64,000 nt of DNA, taken from NCBI GenBank assembly GCA_021561035.1, contig CP067346.1:217001-281000 (forward strand), written 5' to 3'. This DNA comes from Clostridioides sp. ES-S-0054-01. GTDB lineage: Bacteria; Bacillota; Clostridia; Peptostreptococcales; Peptostreptococcaceae. Position 1 is the first letter of the stretch; each line of letters starts with the position of its first letter. The notes beneath the pieces were generated by a model, which had not been told where the DNA came from, ran no database searches, and saw only the letters and a program-made list of their open reading frames with translations. Below, piece by piece: positions 15,556 through 24,740 of this stretch. Position numbers and translations under genes: made by a program.

Positions 15556-16756
15556 TGCAGCTGGTATAAATGCAGTAAAAACATTAAGAGAATTAGATAA
15601 AGATTCAAATATAGTAGTAATTTCTAAGGATGAAAATATATACTCAAGATGTATGTTACATCATGTTATATCTGAACATAGAACTTTAAAACAAATAAAT
15701 TTTGTTGATGAAGACTTTATGGAGAAAAATAATATAAATTGGATTTCAGGTAAAACTGTTAAAGGCATAGATATAGATAAAAAAGTGGTTCAGACAGAAG
15801 ACATTACTGTAAATTATGATAAGCTTTTAATAGCTACAGGTGCATCTTCTGCTATTCCTCCTATAAAAAACTTAAGAGATGGGAATTTTGTATATTCTGT
15901 GAGAAACATAGAGGACATTTATAAGATAAAAGAAAAGGCAGAAAACTCTAAAAACGTAGTTATAATAGGTGCTGGGCTAGTTGGTATAGATGCACTAGTT
16001 GGATTATTTAAATATGAGCAGTTAAATATTTCTGTAGCTTTTATGGAAAAGTATATTTTAGATAGACAATTAGATGAATATACAGCATTAGTGTATCAGA
16101 ATAAGTTTAAAGAGAAGGGTGTAAAATTTTATCCAAGTGCATCAATCCAAGAAATTATCTTGGATGATAGCAAAAATGTTAAAGGTGTTGCATTTTCAAA
16201 TGGAGAAATTCTAGATGCAGACATGGTGATTGTAGCTACAGGAGTTAAACCAAATGCTGATTTTTTAGATAAAACAGGAATAGAATATGATAGAGGTATA
16301 ATAATAGATGATATGTGCCAAACAACACAAAAAGACATATATGCAGCAGGAGATGTTGTAGGTAAAAATGCTATTTGGCCTTTAGCAGTAAAACAAGGAA
16401 TTGTAGCTGCATATAATATGGCTGGCAAAGATAAGAAGATAGAAGATAAATTTGCTTTTAAAAATAGTATGAATTTCATGGACATACCAACTATTTCTAT
16501 AGGGATGAATACACCTGTAGATGATAGCTATAAAGTATTAACTAGATATGGAATTAATGAGTATAAAAAGTTTGTCTATAAAGATAATGTAATCTATGGA
16601 GCAATTATACAAGGAGATATTTCATATGTAGGTGTATTAACTTATTTAATAAAAAATAAAGTTGAAATATCTGATTTAGAAAATAGGATATTTGATGTAT
16701 GTTATGCAGACTTTTTTAATATAAAAGAAAATGGAGAATTCTGTTATAGCGTATAA
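15530..16756 (+). CDS. FAD/NAD(P)-dependent oxidoreductase of the CODH operon
   Basis: About 408 residues of the pyridine nucleotide-disulfide oxidoreductase class I fold. FAD motif VVLGASAAGINAVKTL at the start, NAD motif VVIIGAGLVGIDALVGL in the middle, and ATGVKPNADFL then DIYAAGDVV near the C-terminal FAD site. Resembles nitrite-reductase NirB-type or CoA-disulfide/NADH oxidases. AAGGAGG at 15517-15523 gives ATG 15530 the better spacing (ATG 15527 is adjacent). Position suggests transfer of CooF electrons to NAD(P)+ (inference). Confidence 0.9.
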   Translation: MNYVVLGASAAGINAVKTLRELDKDSNIVVISKDENIYSRCMLHHVISEHRTLKQINFVDEDFMEKNNINWISGKTVKGIDIDKKVVQTEDITVNYDKLLIATGASSAIPPIKNLRDGNFVYSVRNIEDIYKIKEKAENSKNVVIIGAGLVGIDALVGLFKYEQLNISVAFMEKYILDRQLDEYTALVYQNKFKEKGVKFYPSASIQEIILDDSKNVKGVAFSNGEILDADMVIVATGVKPNADFLDKTGIEYDRGIIIDDMCQTTQKDIYAAGDVVGKNAIWPLAVKQGIVAAYNMAGKDKKIEDKFAFKNSMNFMDIPTISIGMNTPVDDSYKVLTRYGINEYKKFVYKDNVIYGAIIQGDISYVGVLTYLIKNKVEISDLENRIFDVCYADFFNIKENGEFCYSV

Positions 16757-16796
16757 TGTATATGTAGAGTAAGGTTTACAAATACAGTAAATCAAT

Positions 16797-16860
16797 AAAT
16801 AGAGTTATTATAAAATAAGAAAAGATAAAAAATCTTATTTAGAAATAACTCTATTTTTTT
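16797..16860 (+). terminator. terminator of the cooS operon
   Basis: Stem AAATAGAGTTATT / AATAACTCTATTT with an AT-rich stem-loop inside, then TTTTTTT. Also near the convergent cfa gene. Confidence 0.85.
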
Positions 16861-16894
16861 TATTAAGTTTAAATTATATCCAATTTGTAAAATC

Positions 16895-18082
16895 TTATTT
16901 TGAACAAGGATACATGTACTCTCTAGTTAGAGGTAAATCATTTTTTATACCTTTAGTGAAAAGTATTTGATGAATATCTATAATACCAGTGTTGAAAGCA
17001 GCAGCACAAGAGCAAAGGTATAAATCCCACATTCTTATAAACTTATCATCAAACATTTCTTTAATCTTTGGAAGATTCTCATAGAAGTTCTTTTGCCAGT
17101 ACAGTAAAGTTTTTACATAATGTAATCTTAGGCTTTCCACATCTATAGTATGATATTTGTAATTGCTACAAATATGTATCATTTCTCTTAGACTAGGAAT
17201 AACTCCTCCTGGGAAAATATATTTTTTTATCCAAGGGTCTCCATAAGATTCATTCAGCCCACTTATATAGTGAAGTAAAAATAATCCGCTATCTTTTAGA
17301 ACAGCGTTTACATTTTTAATGAAAAGTTCATAGTTTTCCCTACCAACATGTTCAAGCATCCCAACGCTTACAACTCTATCAAACATAAGGTTTGATTTTT
17401 TTAGTTCTCTATAGTCCATAAGTTTTACCTCAAGGTAATCCTGAAGATTCTCTTCTTTGATTCTTGTGTTAAATTCCTTAAACTGCTCTTCACTAAGTGT
17501 AATTCCAACTCCATGAATTTTGTATTTTTTTGCAGCTTCTATTAGTAAGAACCCCCAGCCACAACCAATATCAAGAAGGCTCATACCTTCCTCTAGATTT
17601 AGTTTTGTTAATATGTGGTGAACCTTATTGACCTGAGCCTCATAAAGAGTATCATTATCATTTCTAAAATATGCACAAGAATAACTAAGTGTCTTGTCTA
17701 GCCATAAGCTATAAAAATCGTTACCAATATCATAGTGGGCATGTATTTCCTTCTTTTGGTGCCTCATTGAATTTGATGAGTGCAATAGATGTTTTACAGC
17801 TGAATTATCAATATTGAATTTGTCTATTTGTTTTAAAAGTAGATTCAAAGTTAAGAATAAATCCCCTTCAACTTCAATATCTCTATTTATGTAGGCTTCT
17901 CCAAGTGCTAAAGATGTACTTTTTAGTAGTTCAGATTTTTTAATATCATTGTTTATAATAACTTTAAACTGAGGGGATCCATCTCCAATTAGAAATTCTT
18001 CCTCATTTTTAAGCCTAACTAGAAATGGTACTTCACCAAATCTTTCCAAATAGTCTTTTAGAAAATTTTTTGTAATATTCAT
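16895..18082 (-). CDS. cfa: cyclopropane-fatty-acyl-phospholipid synthase
   Basis: 395 residues, normal for Cfa/CmaA enzymes, which methylenate unsaturated acyl chains of membrane phospholipids with S-adenosylmethionine. Lipid-binding N-terminal part, then HYDIGNDFYSLWLD, SYSCAYFRN, and the SAM-binding loop LLDIGCGWGFLLIEAAKKY. Typical later motifs include VGMLEHVGRENY and the HYISG strand. The start codon is ATG with GAAGGAGC before it. Single gene, divergent from the P-loop protein. Confidence 0.95.
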   Translation of the reverse strand: MNITKNFLKDYLERFGEVPFLVRLKNEEEFLIGDGSPQFKVIINNDIKKSELLKSTSLALGEAYINRDIEVEGDLFLTLNLLLKQIDKFNIDNSAVKHLLHSSNSMRHQKKEIHAHYDIGNDFYSLWLDKTLSYSCAYFRNDNDTLYEAQVNKVHHILTKLNLEEGMSLLDIGCGWGFLLIEAAKKYKIHGVGITLSEEQFKEFNTRIKEENLQDYLEVKLMDYRELKKSNLMFDRVVSVGMLEHVGRENYELFIKNVNAVLKDSGLFLLHYISGLNESYGDPWIKKYIFPGGVIPSLREMIHICSNYKYHTIDVESLRLHYVKTLLYWQKNFYENLPKIKEMFDDKFIRMWDLYLCSCAAAFNTGIIDIHQILFTKGIKNDLPLTREYMYPCSK

Positions 18083-18358
18083 ATTACCAGCTCCTTCTAA
18101 TGTAAATCCAGTAAGTTTTCCTTGCTTAAACTATATTATAGCCATTTTTTTTAAAAAGTAAAATTTTTTCAATAAATTTTTTGTTTGAAGGAAATTTATA
18201 TCTTATAAAGAAATTTCATAGTGCAGTATATTTTTTGCCTATAAATTTTCGTATTGTATATAATATTAAAGTGTCAATGATATAATAATTTTAATCTATA
18301 AATTACAATAAAATTTTGTAATAAATAGCTTATATCTATTTTATAAAGGAGATATATA

Positions 18359-19183
18359 ATGGAAGTATATGCTTTGGTTGGGTCAAGTGGCACAGGGAAG
18401 AGCTTTAAGGCTTTAGAGTTCGCATATGAAAATGATATAGAATATATAATCGATGATGGAATTTTGATATACAAAAACAAGGTTTTAGCTGGTATATCAG
18501 CAAAACAAGCAAATACTACTATAGAAGCAGTTAAAAGGGCTATTTTTTATAATTTGAGTCATAGACAAGAAGTTAGAGAAACAATTAAAAAGGAAAATAT
18601 AAGAAGAATTCTTATTATTGGGACATCAAAAAAAATGGTTAATCAAATTGTGGATAGATTATCAATTGGAAGAGTTTATAAGTTTGTAAATATCCAAGAG
18701 ATAAGTACTAAATATGAAATAGAAATAGCAAAGCAATCTAGAAAAGAAGGAAATCATGTAATTCCTGTTCCAACAGTTGAAATAAAAAGTATGGCAAGTG
18801 GTCTTAGTATAAATCCATTGAAGAGGCTTTTTAAAAAAGAGAATAATAGGAATACGGTAGTTTTAGAAAAAACAATTATAAGACCAACTTTTAGTTATAT
18901 CGGAAAAGTTTATATTAGTGCTGATGTAATTAAACAGATTATTGAATATGAAGTATACAACTTTGGAAACATTGATAGAATAAATAAAATCAATATAGAG
19001 AATTGTAATAATTTTATGAATATTTTTGTAAGTATAAATATCAATGATTTAGAAATTATAAAAAAAGTTGAAGACATGCAACAAATAATAAAAAAGTCTA
19101 TTGAGAAAATGACTTTAGTTAATGTACAAAAAATAGATATTAACATTCATAAAATTAAAAAAATAAACTTCCCCCCATGTTAA
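18359..19183 (+). CDS. P-loop protein of unknown function
   Basis: 274 residues. Walker A is right at the N-terminus (LVGSSGTGKSFKAL, about 7-20), followed by RRILIIGTSKKM. The C-terminal 120 residues hold no motif I can name; their alternating amphipathic pattern recalls small Asp23-like domains, but I am not sure. No membrane segment. GGAGATATATA precedes the ATG. It sits between divergent cfa and gluD. A nucleotide-dependent switch or kinase-like role is possible but unproven. Confidence 0.7.
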   Translation: MEVYALVGSSGTGKSFKALEFAYENDIEYIIDDGILIYKNKVLAGISAKQANTTIEAVKRAIFYNLSHRQEVRETIKKENIRRILIIGTSKKMVNQIVDRLSIGRVYKFVNIQEISTKYEIEIAKQSRKEGNHVIPVPTVEIKSMASGLSINPLKRLFKKENNRNTVVLEKTIIRPTFSYIGKVYISADVIKQIIEYEVYNFGNIDRINKINIENCNNFMNIFVSININDLEIIKKVEDMQQIIKKSIEKMTLVNVQKIDINIHKIKKINFPPC

Positions 19184-19311
19184 AAAATAAACTGAAAAAA
19201 TGATATACTAATTTGCAATAAAGTGTGCTATAATTAAACTGTAAATTTAGGAAATGGTTTTTTCTAAATGGAGTATACATAATTATAACGTATTTATAAG
19301 GGGGCTTTCAA

Positions 19312-20577
19312 ATGTCAGGAAAAGATGTAAATGTCTTCGAGATGGCACAATCTCAAGTAAAAAATGCATGTGATAAATTAGGTATGGAACCAGCAGTCTA
19401 TGAATTATTAAAAGAACCTATGAGAGTTATAGAAGTTTCAATTCCAGTAAAAATGGATGATGGTTCTATAAAAACTTTTAAAGGATTTAGATCACAACAT
19501 AATGATGCAGTAGGGCCAACAAAAGGTGGAATAAGATTCCATCCAAATGTTTCAAGAGATGAAGTAAAAGCTTTATCTATATGGATGACTTTCAAATGTT
19601 CTGTAACAGGTATACCATATGGTGGAGGTAAAGGTGGAATCATAGTAGACCCATCAACTTTATCTCAAGGTGAATTAGAAAGATTAAGTAGAGGATACAT
19701 AGATGGAATATATAAATTAATAGGTGAGAAAGTTGACGTTCCTGCACCAGACGTAAATACTAATGGACAAATAATGTCTTGGATGGTTGATGAGTATAAT
19801 AAATTAACTGGACAAAGTTCTATAGGTGTTTTAACTGGTAAACCAGTTGAATTTGGTGGTTCTTTAGGAAGAACAGCTGCTACTGGATTTGGTGTTGCTG
19901 TTACTGCAAGAGAAGCTGCTGCTAAATTAGGAATAGATATGAAAAAAGCTAAAATAGCTGTTCAAGGTATAGGAAACGTTGGTTCTTACACAGTTCTTAA
20001 CTGTGAAAAACTTGGTGGTACTGTTGTAGCTATGGCTGAATGGTGCAAATCAGAAGGTTCTTATGCTATATACAATGAAAATGGTTTAGATGGTCAAGCT
20101 ATGTTAGATTATATGAAAGAACATGGTAACTTATTAAACTTCCCAGGAGCTAAGAGAATATCTTTAGAAGAGTTCTGGGCTTCAGATGTTGATATAATAA
20201 TACCAGCTGCATTAGAAAACTCTATAACTAAAGAAGTTGCTGAATCTATAAAAGCTAAATTAGTTTGTGAAGCTGCCAATGGACCAACTACTCCAGAAGC
20301 TGATGAAGTATTTGCTGAAAGAGGAATAGTCCTTACTCCAGATATATTAACTAACGCTGGTGGAGTTACAGTTTCTTACTTCGAGTGGGTACAAAACTTA
20401 TATGGATATTACTGGTCAGAAGAAGAGGTAGAGCAAAAAGAAGAAGTAGCTATGGTTAAAGCATTTGAATCTATTTGGAAAATTAAAGAAGAGTACAATG
20501 TTACAATGAGAGAAGCTGCTTACATGCATTCAATTAAGAAAGTTGCTGAAGCTATGAAATTAAGAGGATGGTACTAA
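19312..20577 (+). CDS. gluD: NAD-specific glutamate dehydrogenase
   Basis: 421 residues. Converts glutamate to 2-oxoglutarate plus ammonia with NAD+, key to amino-acid fermentation in C. difficile, where this abundant protein is the GDH diagnostic antigen. Catalytic region GPTKGGIRFHPNVSRDEVKAL and the active-site lysine loop PYGGGKGGIIVDP; Rossmann motif IAVQGIGNVGSYTV; CEAANGPTTPEAD. GGGGGC precedes the ATG. Monocistronic, with rich codon use suggesting high expression. Confidence 0.98.
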   Translation: MSGKDVNVFEMAQSQVKNACDKLGMEPAVYELLKEPMRVIEVSIPVKMDDGSIKTFKGFRSQHNDAVGPTKGGIRFHPNVSRDEVKALSIWMTFKCSVTGIPYGGGKGGIIVDPSTLSQGELERLSRGYIDGIYKLIGEKVDVPAPDVNTNGQIMSWMVDEYNKLTGQSSIGVLTGKPVEFGGSLGRTAATGFGVAVTAREAAAKLGIDMKKAKIAVQGIGNVGSYTVLNCEKLGGTVVAMAEWCKSEGSYAIYNENGLDGQAMLDYMKEHGNLLNFPGAKRISLEEFWASDVDIIIPAALENSITKEVAESIKAKLVCEAANGPTTPEADEVFAERGIVLTPDILTNAGGVTVSYFEWVQNLYGYYWSEEEVEQKEEVAMVKAFESIWKIKEEYNVTMREAAYMHSIKKVAEAMKLRGWY

Positions 20578-20623
20578 GATTTACTCTTAATAAATAATGG
20601 AATATAATTATTTAAGATATATA

Positions 20624-20648
20624 GGGGCTGTACATAGTACAGCCCTTA
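20624..20648 (+). terminator. hairpin after gluD
   Basis: GGGCTGTAC / GTACAGCCC, a strong GC-rich stem with a very small loop, but with only TT after it; a terminator or 3' stability element. Confidence 0.55.
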
Positions 20649-20744
20649 AATTATGTGACTCATTTTTTGTTTTAACTTATAAATAACTTGATAAGTTATG
20701 TAATTTAGAATTTAGTATGCTATAAATAAGATAGGTGAAAATTA

Positions 20745-21884
20745 ATGGTTGATTTAATTTTGAACGGACTTTTTAGAACGGTTATAGTAAGTAGTTTATG
20801 TATTCTTTTAATATTAATTTTTAAGAAAAGCATATTTAAAAGATTTAGTAAAAAATTTAACTATTATATATGGCTAATAGTAGTTATTAAATTATTATTA
20901 CCATTTACGTACTATACTCTTACTATGAATGTTTTTAGAAACAAAGAAAATATAAATATTGACAATATTAATTTGGAGTATTTTAATAAAGCACCAACTT
21001 CATATAATAGCATTTTATTGTATATTTGGATTTGTACTGTGATAATATATTTACTTTATACTATATTTAAATATATAAAACTTAAAAATTTAATAAATGA
21101 CTTATCTTATGATGTTGATGATGAAGAGATTGTAAATCTTTATAAAAATATATTGAAAGAATTTAATATAACAAAAGAGATAAAACTCAAATACTCTTAT
21201 GAAGTTGAAACACCAGCGTTTTTTAATTCATGTGTGCTTTTGCCACCATATGATTATAAATTGAAAGAACTAGATTGGATTTTTAGACATGAGCTTATGC
21301 ATTTTAAGAGTAGAGACCTTTATTTAAAATATATAATCCTGTTTTTAGAAATAGTATATTGGTTTAATCCATTTATATATATAATGGATAAACATATAGA
21401 TTTAGATTGTGAACTTTATTGTGATGAAAGAGTTTTAAAAAATCGAAATTCAGAGGAAAAAAAGGATTATGCTTTAACAATTCTAAATGCAATGAGAAAA
21501 GGTTCAAATACTTCAAATAAATTTATAGCTGGACTCCATAAGCAATCTGACATTAAAAAGAGAGTGATGAATATGTTTAATGAAAAGTATAAGAATGGTA
21601 TATTAATGGCACTAACTTTATGTTTATTGTCTTCTATTACTTTTTTGAAGGTCAATTCAACTAGTATTATTAATTTTAATATATTACCTAAATATGATAT
21701 GTCTAAGCTACATCTTTTTAGAGGAACAGTTTCACTTCTAGAATTTACATATGCAGATGCTCCCGAAAAAGTGAGAGAAAAATATAAAAGAAATTATGAA
21801 GTAGTGGGGTTGACTCCTAAAGATTCTGATAAGTTAAGTTTTGTTGTACACTATTATGATAAACTATCCATAGGAGTTAAGTAA
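20745..21884 (+). CDS. M56-family (BlaR1/MecR1-type) membrane metallopeptidase
   Basis: 379 residues. Three N-terminal hydrophobic helices (LFRTVIVSSLCILLILIF, YYIWLIVVIKLLLPFTYY, SILLYIWICTVIIYLLYT) precede a zinc-protease domain with FRHELMHFKSRDLYLKY (HExxH-type) and LDCELYCDERVL. A fourth helix lies near 290. The C-terminal extracellular part is short (about 80 residues), without a penicillin-binding sensor domain. Sensors of this type normally pair with a BlaI repressor encoded next door; none is adjacent. Confidence 0.85.
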   Translation: MVDLILNGLFRTVIVSSLCILLILIFKKSIFKRFSKKFNYYIWLIVVIKLLLPFTYYTLTMNVFRNKENINIDNINLEYFNKAPTSYNSILLYIWICTVIIYLLYTIFKYIKLKNLINDLSYDVDDEEIVNLYKNILKEFNITKEIKLKYSYEVETPAFFNSCVLLPPYDYKLKELDWIFRHELMHFKSRDLYLKYIILFLEIVYWFNPFIYIMDKHIDLDCELYCDERVLKNRNSEEKKDYALTILNAMRKGSNTSNKFIAGLHKQSDIKKRVMNMFNEKYKNGILMALTLCLLSSITFLKVNSTSIINFNILPKYDMSKLHLFRGTVSLLEFTYADAPEKVREKYKRNYEVVGLTPKDSDKLSFVVHYYDKLSIGVK

Positions 21885-22021
21885 GTGAAATAAATTATAA
21901 GATTGGGAATTTGAAAAAATGATATTAAAATATAAAATACCATAAAACAAAACATGAAAAACTGTATAATGAGTTGTAACCTGAATTCTAACTTAATAGC
22001 TTAAAATAACTACTATATACG

Positions 22022-22047
22022 AGTCACTATTATAGAGTGACTTTTTA
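22022..22047 (+). terminator. terminator after the M56 peptidase gene
   Basis: AGTCACT / AGTGACT stem with a 7-base loop and TTTT. Confidence 0.7.
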
Positions 22048-22302
22048 GTTGTAAAAAGTCAAAAACTTCACAATGTATTCAACTTTATAGTAACTTAATA
22101 AAAAAATATATGCCACATAAAAACGCATAAAAAAATACATAAAACAATATTTATGCGTACTTTGGACTCGAACTATACAAAATTCTTTACTTTTACAGAC
22201 CCATATTATATAATTAAGTAAATAATGTATATTTAGGTGACATATTGGATAAACTAATTTATTTTATTAATATAATGATACTATAAAAGTTACATAAAGT
22301 AG

Positions 22303-22319
22303 TTTACAAAAAAGTTACA
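22303..22319 (-). promoter_or_regulatory. WalR-type direct-repeat box
   Basis: On the minus strand it reads TGTAAC-N5-TGTAAA, fitting the WalR (YycF) consensus TGTWAH-N5-TGTWAH. It is about 110 bases before a cell-wall hydrolase gene, the classic WalR target class. A further half-site GTTACA is at 22289-22294. Confidence 0.5.
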
Positions 22320-22427
22320 GATAGGGCTTTTATTAATGTATTGTGTATTAGTATTTTATCCTTAGGTACACTTCACCTATAAAATAGAATCATAAGATAA
22401 TTATGGGAAAATTTTAGGAGGTTTATC

Positions 22428-23492
22428 GTGAAGAAAAAGATATTAATACCAGTATTTGCATCAGTTATGGCATTATCAGTAAGTTCAATTGTAAATGCGG
22501 ATGAAATAAATGATTCATCTCAAAATAAGGATGATAAAACAAATACTGAGTTAAACTTAGGCGAATATAAAGAAGTAAAATATAAAGTTGCAAAAATAAA
22601 AGATGGAGTGGCTATAAAGATAAGAGAAGAAGGTCAAGTTCAAAACATAGCTTACTCTGGAGACGAATTTACTGTTTTAGGAATTCAAGGGGAATGGGTT
22701 AAGGTTAAAGTTGAAGATGGCGAAGGTTGGTTAGCTACTAGATATGTAGATATATCTGAAGGTGTAGGATATACTAATGCTGATAAAGTAAACTTAAGAA
22801 AAGATAAGAGTGAAAGTTCAGAAGTAATTGAAGAGCTGGAAAAAGGAAGCTCTTTATTGGTGTTGGAGGAAAAAGGAGATTGGTTAAAAGTTAAAGATGG
22901 AGAAACAGAAGGATATGTAAAATCATCTTATATATCTGATAAAGCTCCAGTAATAGAAGAGCCACAAGTAAACCCAATTGTTAATCAAAGTGGAGATTCT
23001 ACAAATGATAATAAACAAAACAATGTAAATGATAATCAACAAAGCAATGATAATCAACAAAGTAATGTAAATGATAGTCAACAAAATAATAGTTTAAATG
23101 TACCAACGGCTAACTCTAATGCAGTTCAAGCTGTACTTAACTTGGCATATTCTAAGCAAGGTTGTCCATATGTTTGGGGAGCAGAAGGACCAAACACTTT
23201 TGATTGCTCTGGATTTACACAATATGTGTATAAAAATGCAGTAGGAAAGAAAATACCAAGAACATCTAAAGCACAATCTAAATATGGACAAACTGTAAGT
23301 AAAGCAAATTTACAACCAGGAGACTTAGTATTCTTCACAACCAATGGTTCTGGTTCTGTTAGTCATGTTGGAATATATGTAGGTGGAGGTAATATGATAC
23401 ATTCACCATCAACAGGAAAAACAGTTAGTGTAACTAGTATAAATTCATCATACTATACAGCGAGATTTGTTACAGCAAAAAGAATATTATAA
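22428..23492 (+). CDS. secreted cell-wall hydrolase, two SH3b domains plus NlpC/P60
   Basis: 354 residues, exported. Signal peptide MKKKILIPVFASVMALSVSS ending near NADE; two bacterial SH3 domains (about 50-110 and 112-170, each with WxKVK); a serine/asparagine/glutamine repeat linker (about 185-222); then an NlpC/P60 endopeptidase domain with catalytic Cys in FDCSGFTQYVYK, His in SHVGIYVGGG and the third polar residue in MIHSPSTGK. It would cut peptidoglycan stem peptides. GTG start (22428) after AGGAGG. Own terminator; possible WalR control. Confidence 0.94.
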   Translation: MKKKILIPVFASVMALSVSSIVNADEINDSSQNKDDKTNTELNLGEYKEVKYKVAKIKDGVAIKIREEGQVQNIAYSGDEFTVLGIQGEWVKVKVEDGEGWLATRYVDISEGVGYTNADKVNLRKDKSESSEVIEELEKGSSLLVLEEKGDWLKVKDGETEGYVKSSYISDKAPVIEEPQVNPIVNQSGDSTNDNKQNNVNDNQQSNDNQQSNVNDSQQNNSLNVPTANSNAVQAVLNLAYSKQGCPYVWGAEGPNTFDCSGFTQYVYKNAVGKKIPRTSKAQSKYGQTVSKANLQPGDLVFFTTNGSGSVSHVGIYVGGGNMIHSPSTGKTVSVTSINSSYYTARFVTAKRIL

Positions 23493-23531
23493 TCAGTTTG
23501 TAATATGACAAATTGATAAGTACATAAATAT

Positions 23532-23608
23532 AAACGCTCTATATTATATTTAATTTAATCAGGAAACAAAGAATGATTATATTTTAAATGTATTATAGAG
23601 CGTTTTTG
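23532..23608 (+). terminator. terminator of the hydrolase gene
   Basis: Arms AAACGCTCTATA and TATAGAGCG with TTTTT, closing over a 50-base AT-rich insert with a small inner stem. Confidence 0.6.
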
Positions 23609-23667
23609 TATCACTTTAAATTTAATAAGGGTTTAAGTTAATATGATGTTAAATAGTAGTCTTTCCA

Positions 23668-23673
23668 TATAAT
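23668..23673 (+). promoter_or_regulatory. likely -10 box of the pyr operon
   Basis: TATAAT about 108 bases before pyrB, giving a leader of about 100 bases that contains the PyrR-type hairpin. The -35 region is weak. Confidence 0.4.
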
Positions 23674-23738
23674 GATTATTTGTGCAATACCTTGACAGGA
23701 TAAGGCAAAGGTGGTAAGCTACTAACAGTACAAAAATA

Positions 23739-23770
23739 CTTTTAATTTTAGTTCAGAGAGGCTAAAAAAG
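23739..23770 (+). promoter_or_regulatory. PyrR binding hairpin overlapping the pyrB ribosome site
   Basis: The conserved PyrR loop appears as AGTTCAGAGAGGCT (23750-23763). A lower stem CTTTT/AAAAG (23739-23743 with 23766-23770) closes it, with a purine bulge on the 5' side. The last stem base is the first G of the GGAGG ribosome site (23770-23774). No terminator follows in the leader, so PyrR plus UMP would block translation rather than attenuate transcription (inference). Confidence 0.7.
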
Positions 23771-23781
23771 GAGGACGAAAG

Positions 23782-24702
23782 ATGTTAAAATCAAGAAATT
23801 TAATCCAACCAGAAGACTTTTCAATAGAAGAAATAGACGAAATATTAGAATTAGCTCAAAAAATAATTGACAATCCGTCAAAATATTCTCGTATATGTGA
23901 AGGTAAGCTATTAGCTACATTATTTTATGAACCATCAACAAGAACAAGATTAAGCTTTGAATCTGCAATGAACAGGCTAGGAGGTCGTGTTGTAGGTTTT
24001 TCAGAGCCAAGCTCATCCTCTGCATCAAAAGGTGAAACTTTGGGTGATACAATGAGAATAGTATCTGGTTATGTTGATATAATAGCTATGAGACATCCTC
24101 AATCAGGTGCGGCATTAGAAGCATCAAGATTTACAGAAGTGCCATTTATCAATGCAGGAGATGGTAAAAATCAGCATCCAACCCAAACACTTACAGATTT
24201 ACTTACTATAAAATCATTAAAAGGAACTTTAGAAAGCCACACAATAGGATTATGTGGTGATTTAAAATATGGAAGAACTGTGCATTCTTTGGTTAAGGCT
24301 ATGGCAAGATATAAAAATACAAAGTTTGTATTTATAGCACCTGATGAATTAAAAATGCCAGATTATATAAAAGAAGCTATAAAGGGACATGCATATTATG
24401 AAACTAATAATTTAGATGATGTTATAGGAAGCTTGGATGTTTTATATATGACTAGAGTTCAACAAGAAAGATTTGAGGACAAATCAGAGTATGAAAGACT
24501 TAAAAACTATTATATTTTAAATAAAGCTAAATTGGAAAAAGCATCTAAAGATATGTTAGTAATGCATCCATTACCAAGAGTAAATGAAATAGACATAGAT
24601 GTAGATGATGATGATAGAGCTGTATATTTTAAGCAAGCTAAATATGGAATGTATGTTAGAATGGCTTTAATAATAAAGCTTTTAGGCATAAATGAAGACT
24701 AA
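23782..24702 (+). CDS. pyrB: aspartate carbamoyltransferase catalytic subunit
   Basis: 306 residues. Joins carbamoyl phosphate and aspartate, the first committed step of pyrimidine synthesis. Carbamoyl-phosphate motif [15 protein letters not shown], the loop SSASKGETL, the HPTQTLTDL site and the aspartate-site motif [10 protein letters not shown]. No pyrI regulatory-subunit gene follows, unlike many clostridia with pyrBI. First gene of pyrBKDE, with the ribosome site in the PyrR hairpin. Confidence 0.97.
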   Translation: MLKSRNLIQPEDFSIEEIDEILELAQKIIDNPSKYSRICEGKLLATLFYEPSTRTRLSFESAMNRLGGRVVGFSEPSSSSASKGETLGDTMRIVSGYVDIIAMRHPQSGAALEASRFTEVPFINAGDGKNQHPTQTLTDLLTIKSLKGTLESHTIGLCGDLKYGRTVHSLVKAMARYKNTKFVFIAPDELKMPDYIKEAIKGHAYYETNNLDDVIGSLDVLYMTRVQQERFEDKSEYERLKNYYILNKAKLEKASKDMLVMHPLPRVNEIDIDVDDDDRAVYFKQAKYGMYVRMALIIKLLGINED

Positions 24703-24740
24703 TAGCTATCATATAATAGTAAAACAAAGGAGATTTTGGG

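Larger units (their letters stand above)
21885..22427. other. intergenic region between peptidase and hydrolase genes
   Basis: Contains a terminator at 22022-22047, an inverted repeat ACGCATAA.../TTTATGCGT at 22123-22158 of unknown role, and a WalR-type box at 22303-22319. No further coding frame or RNA gene was recognised. Confidence 0.5.

Noticed and set aside
22123-22158. Inverted repeat ACGCATAA/TTTATGCGT taken as terminator or tRNA remnant
   Set aside because: No T-run directly after and no tRNA fold; function unknown.
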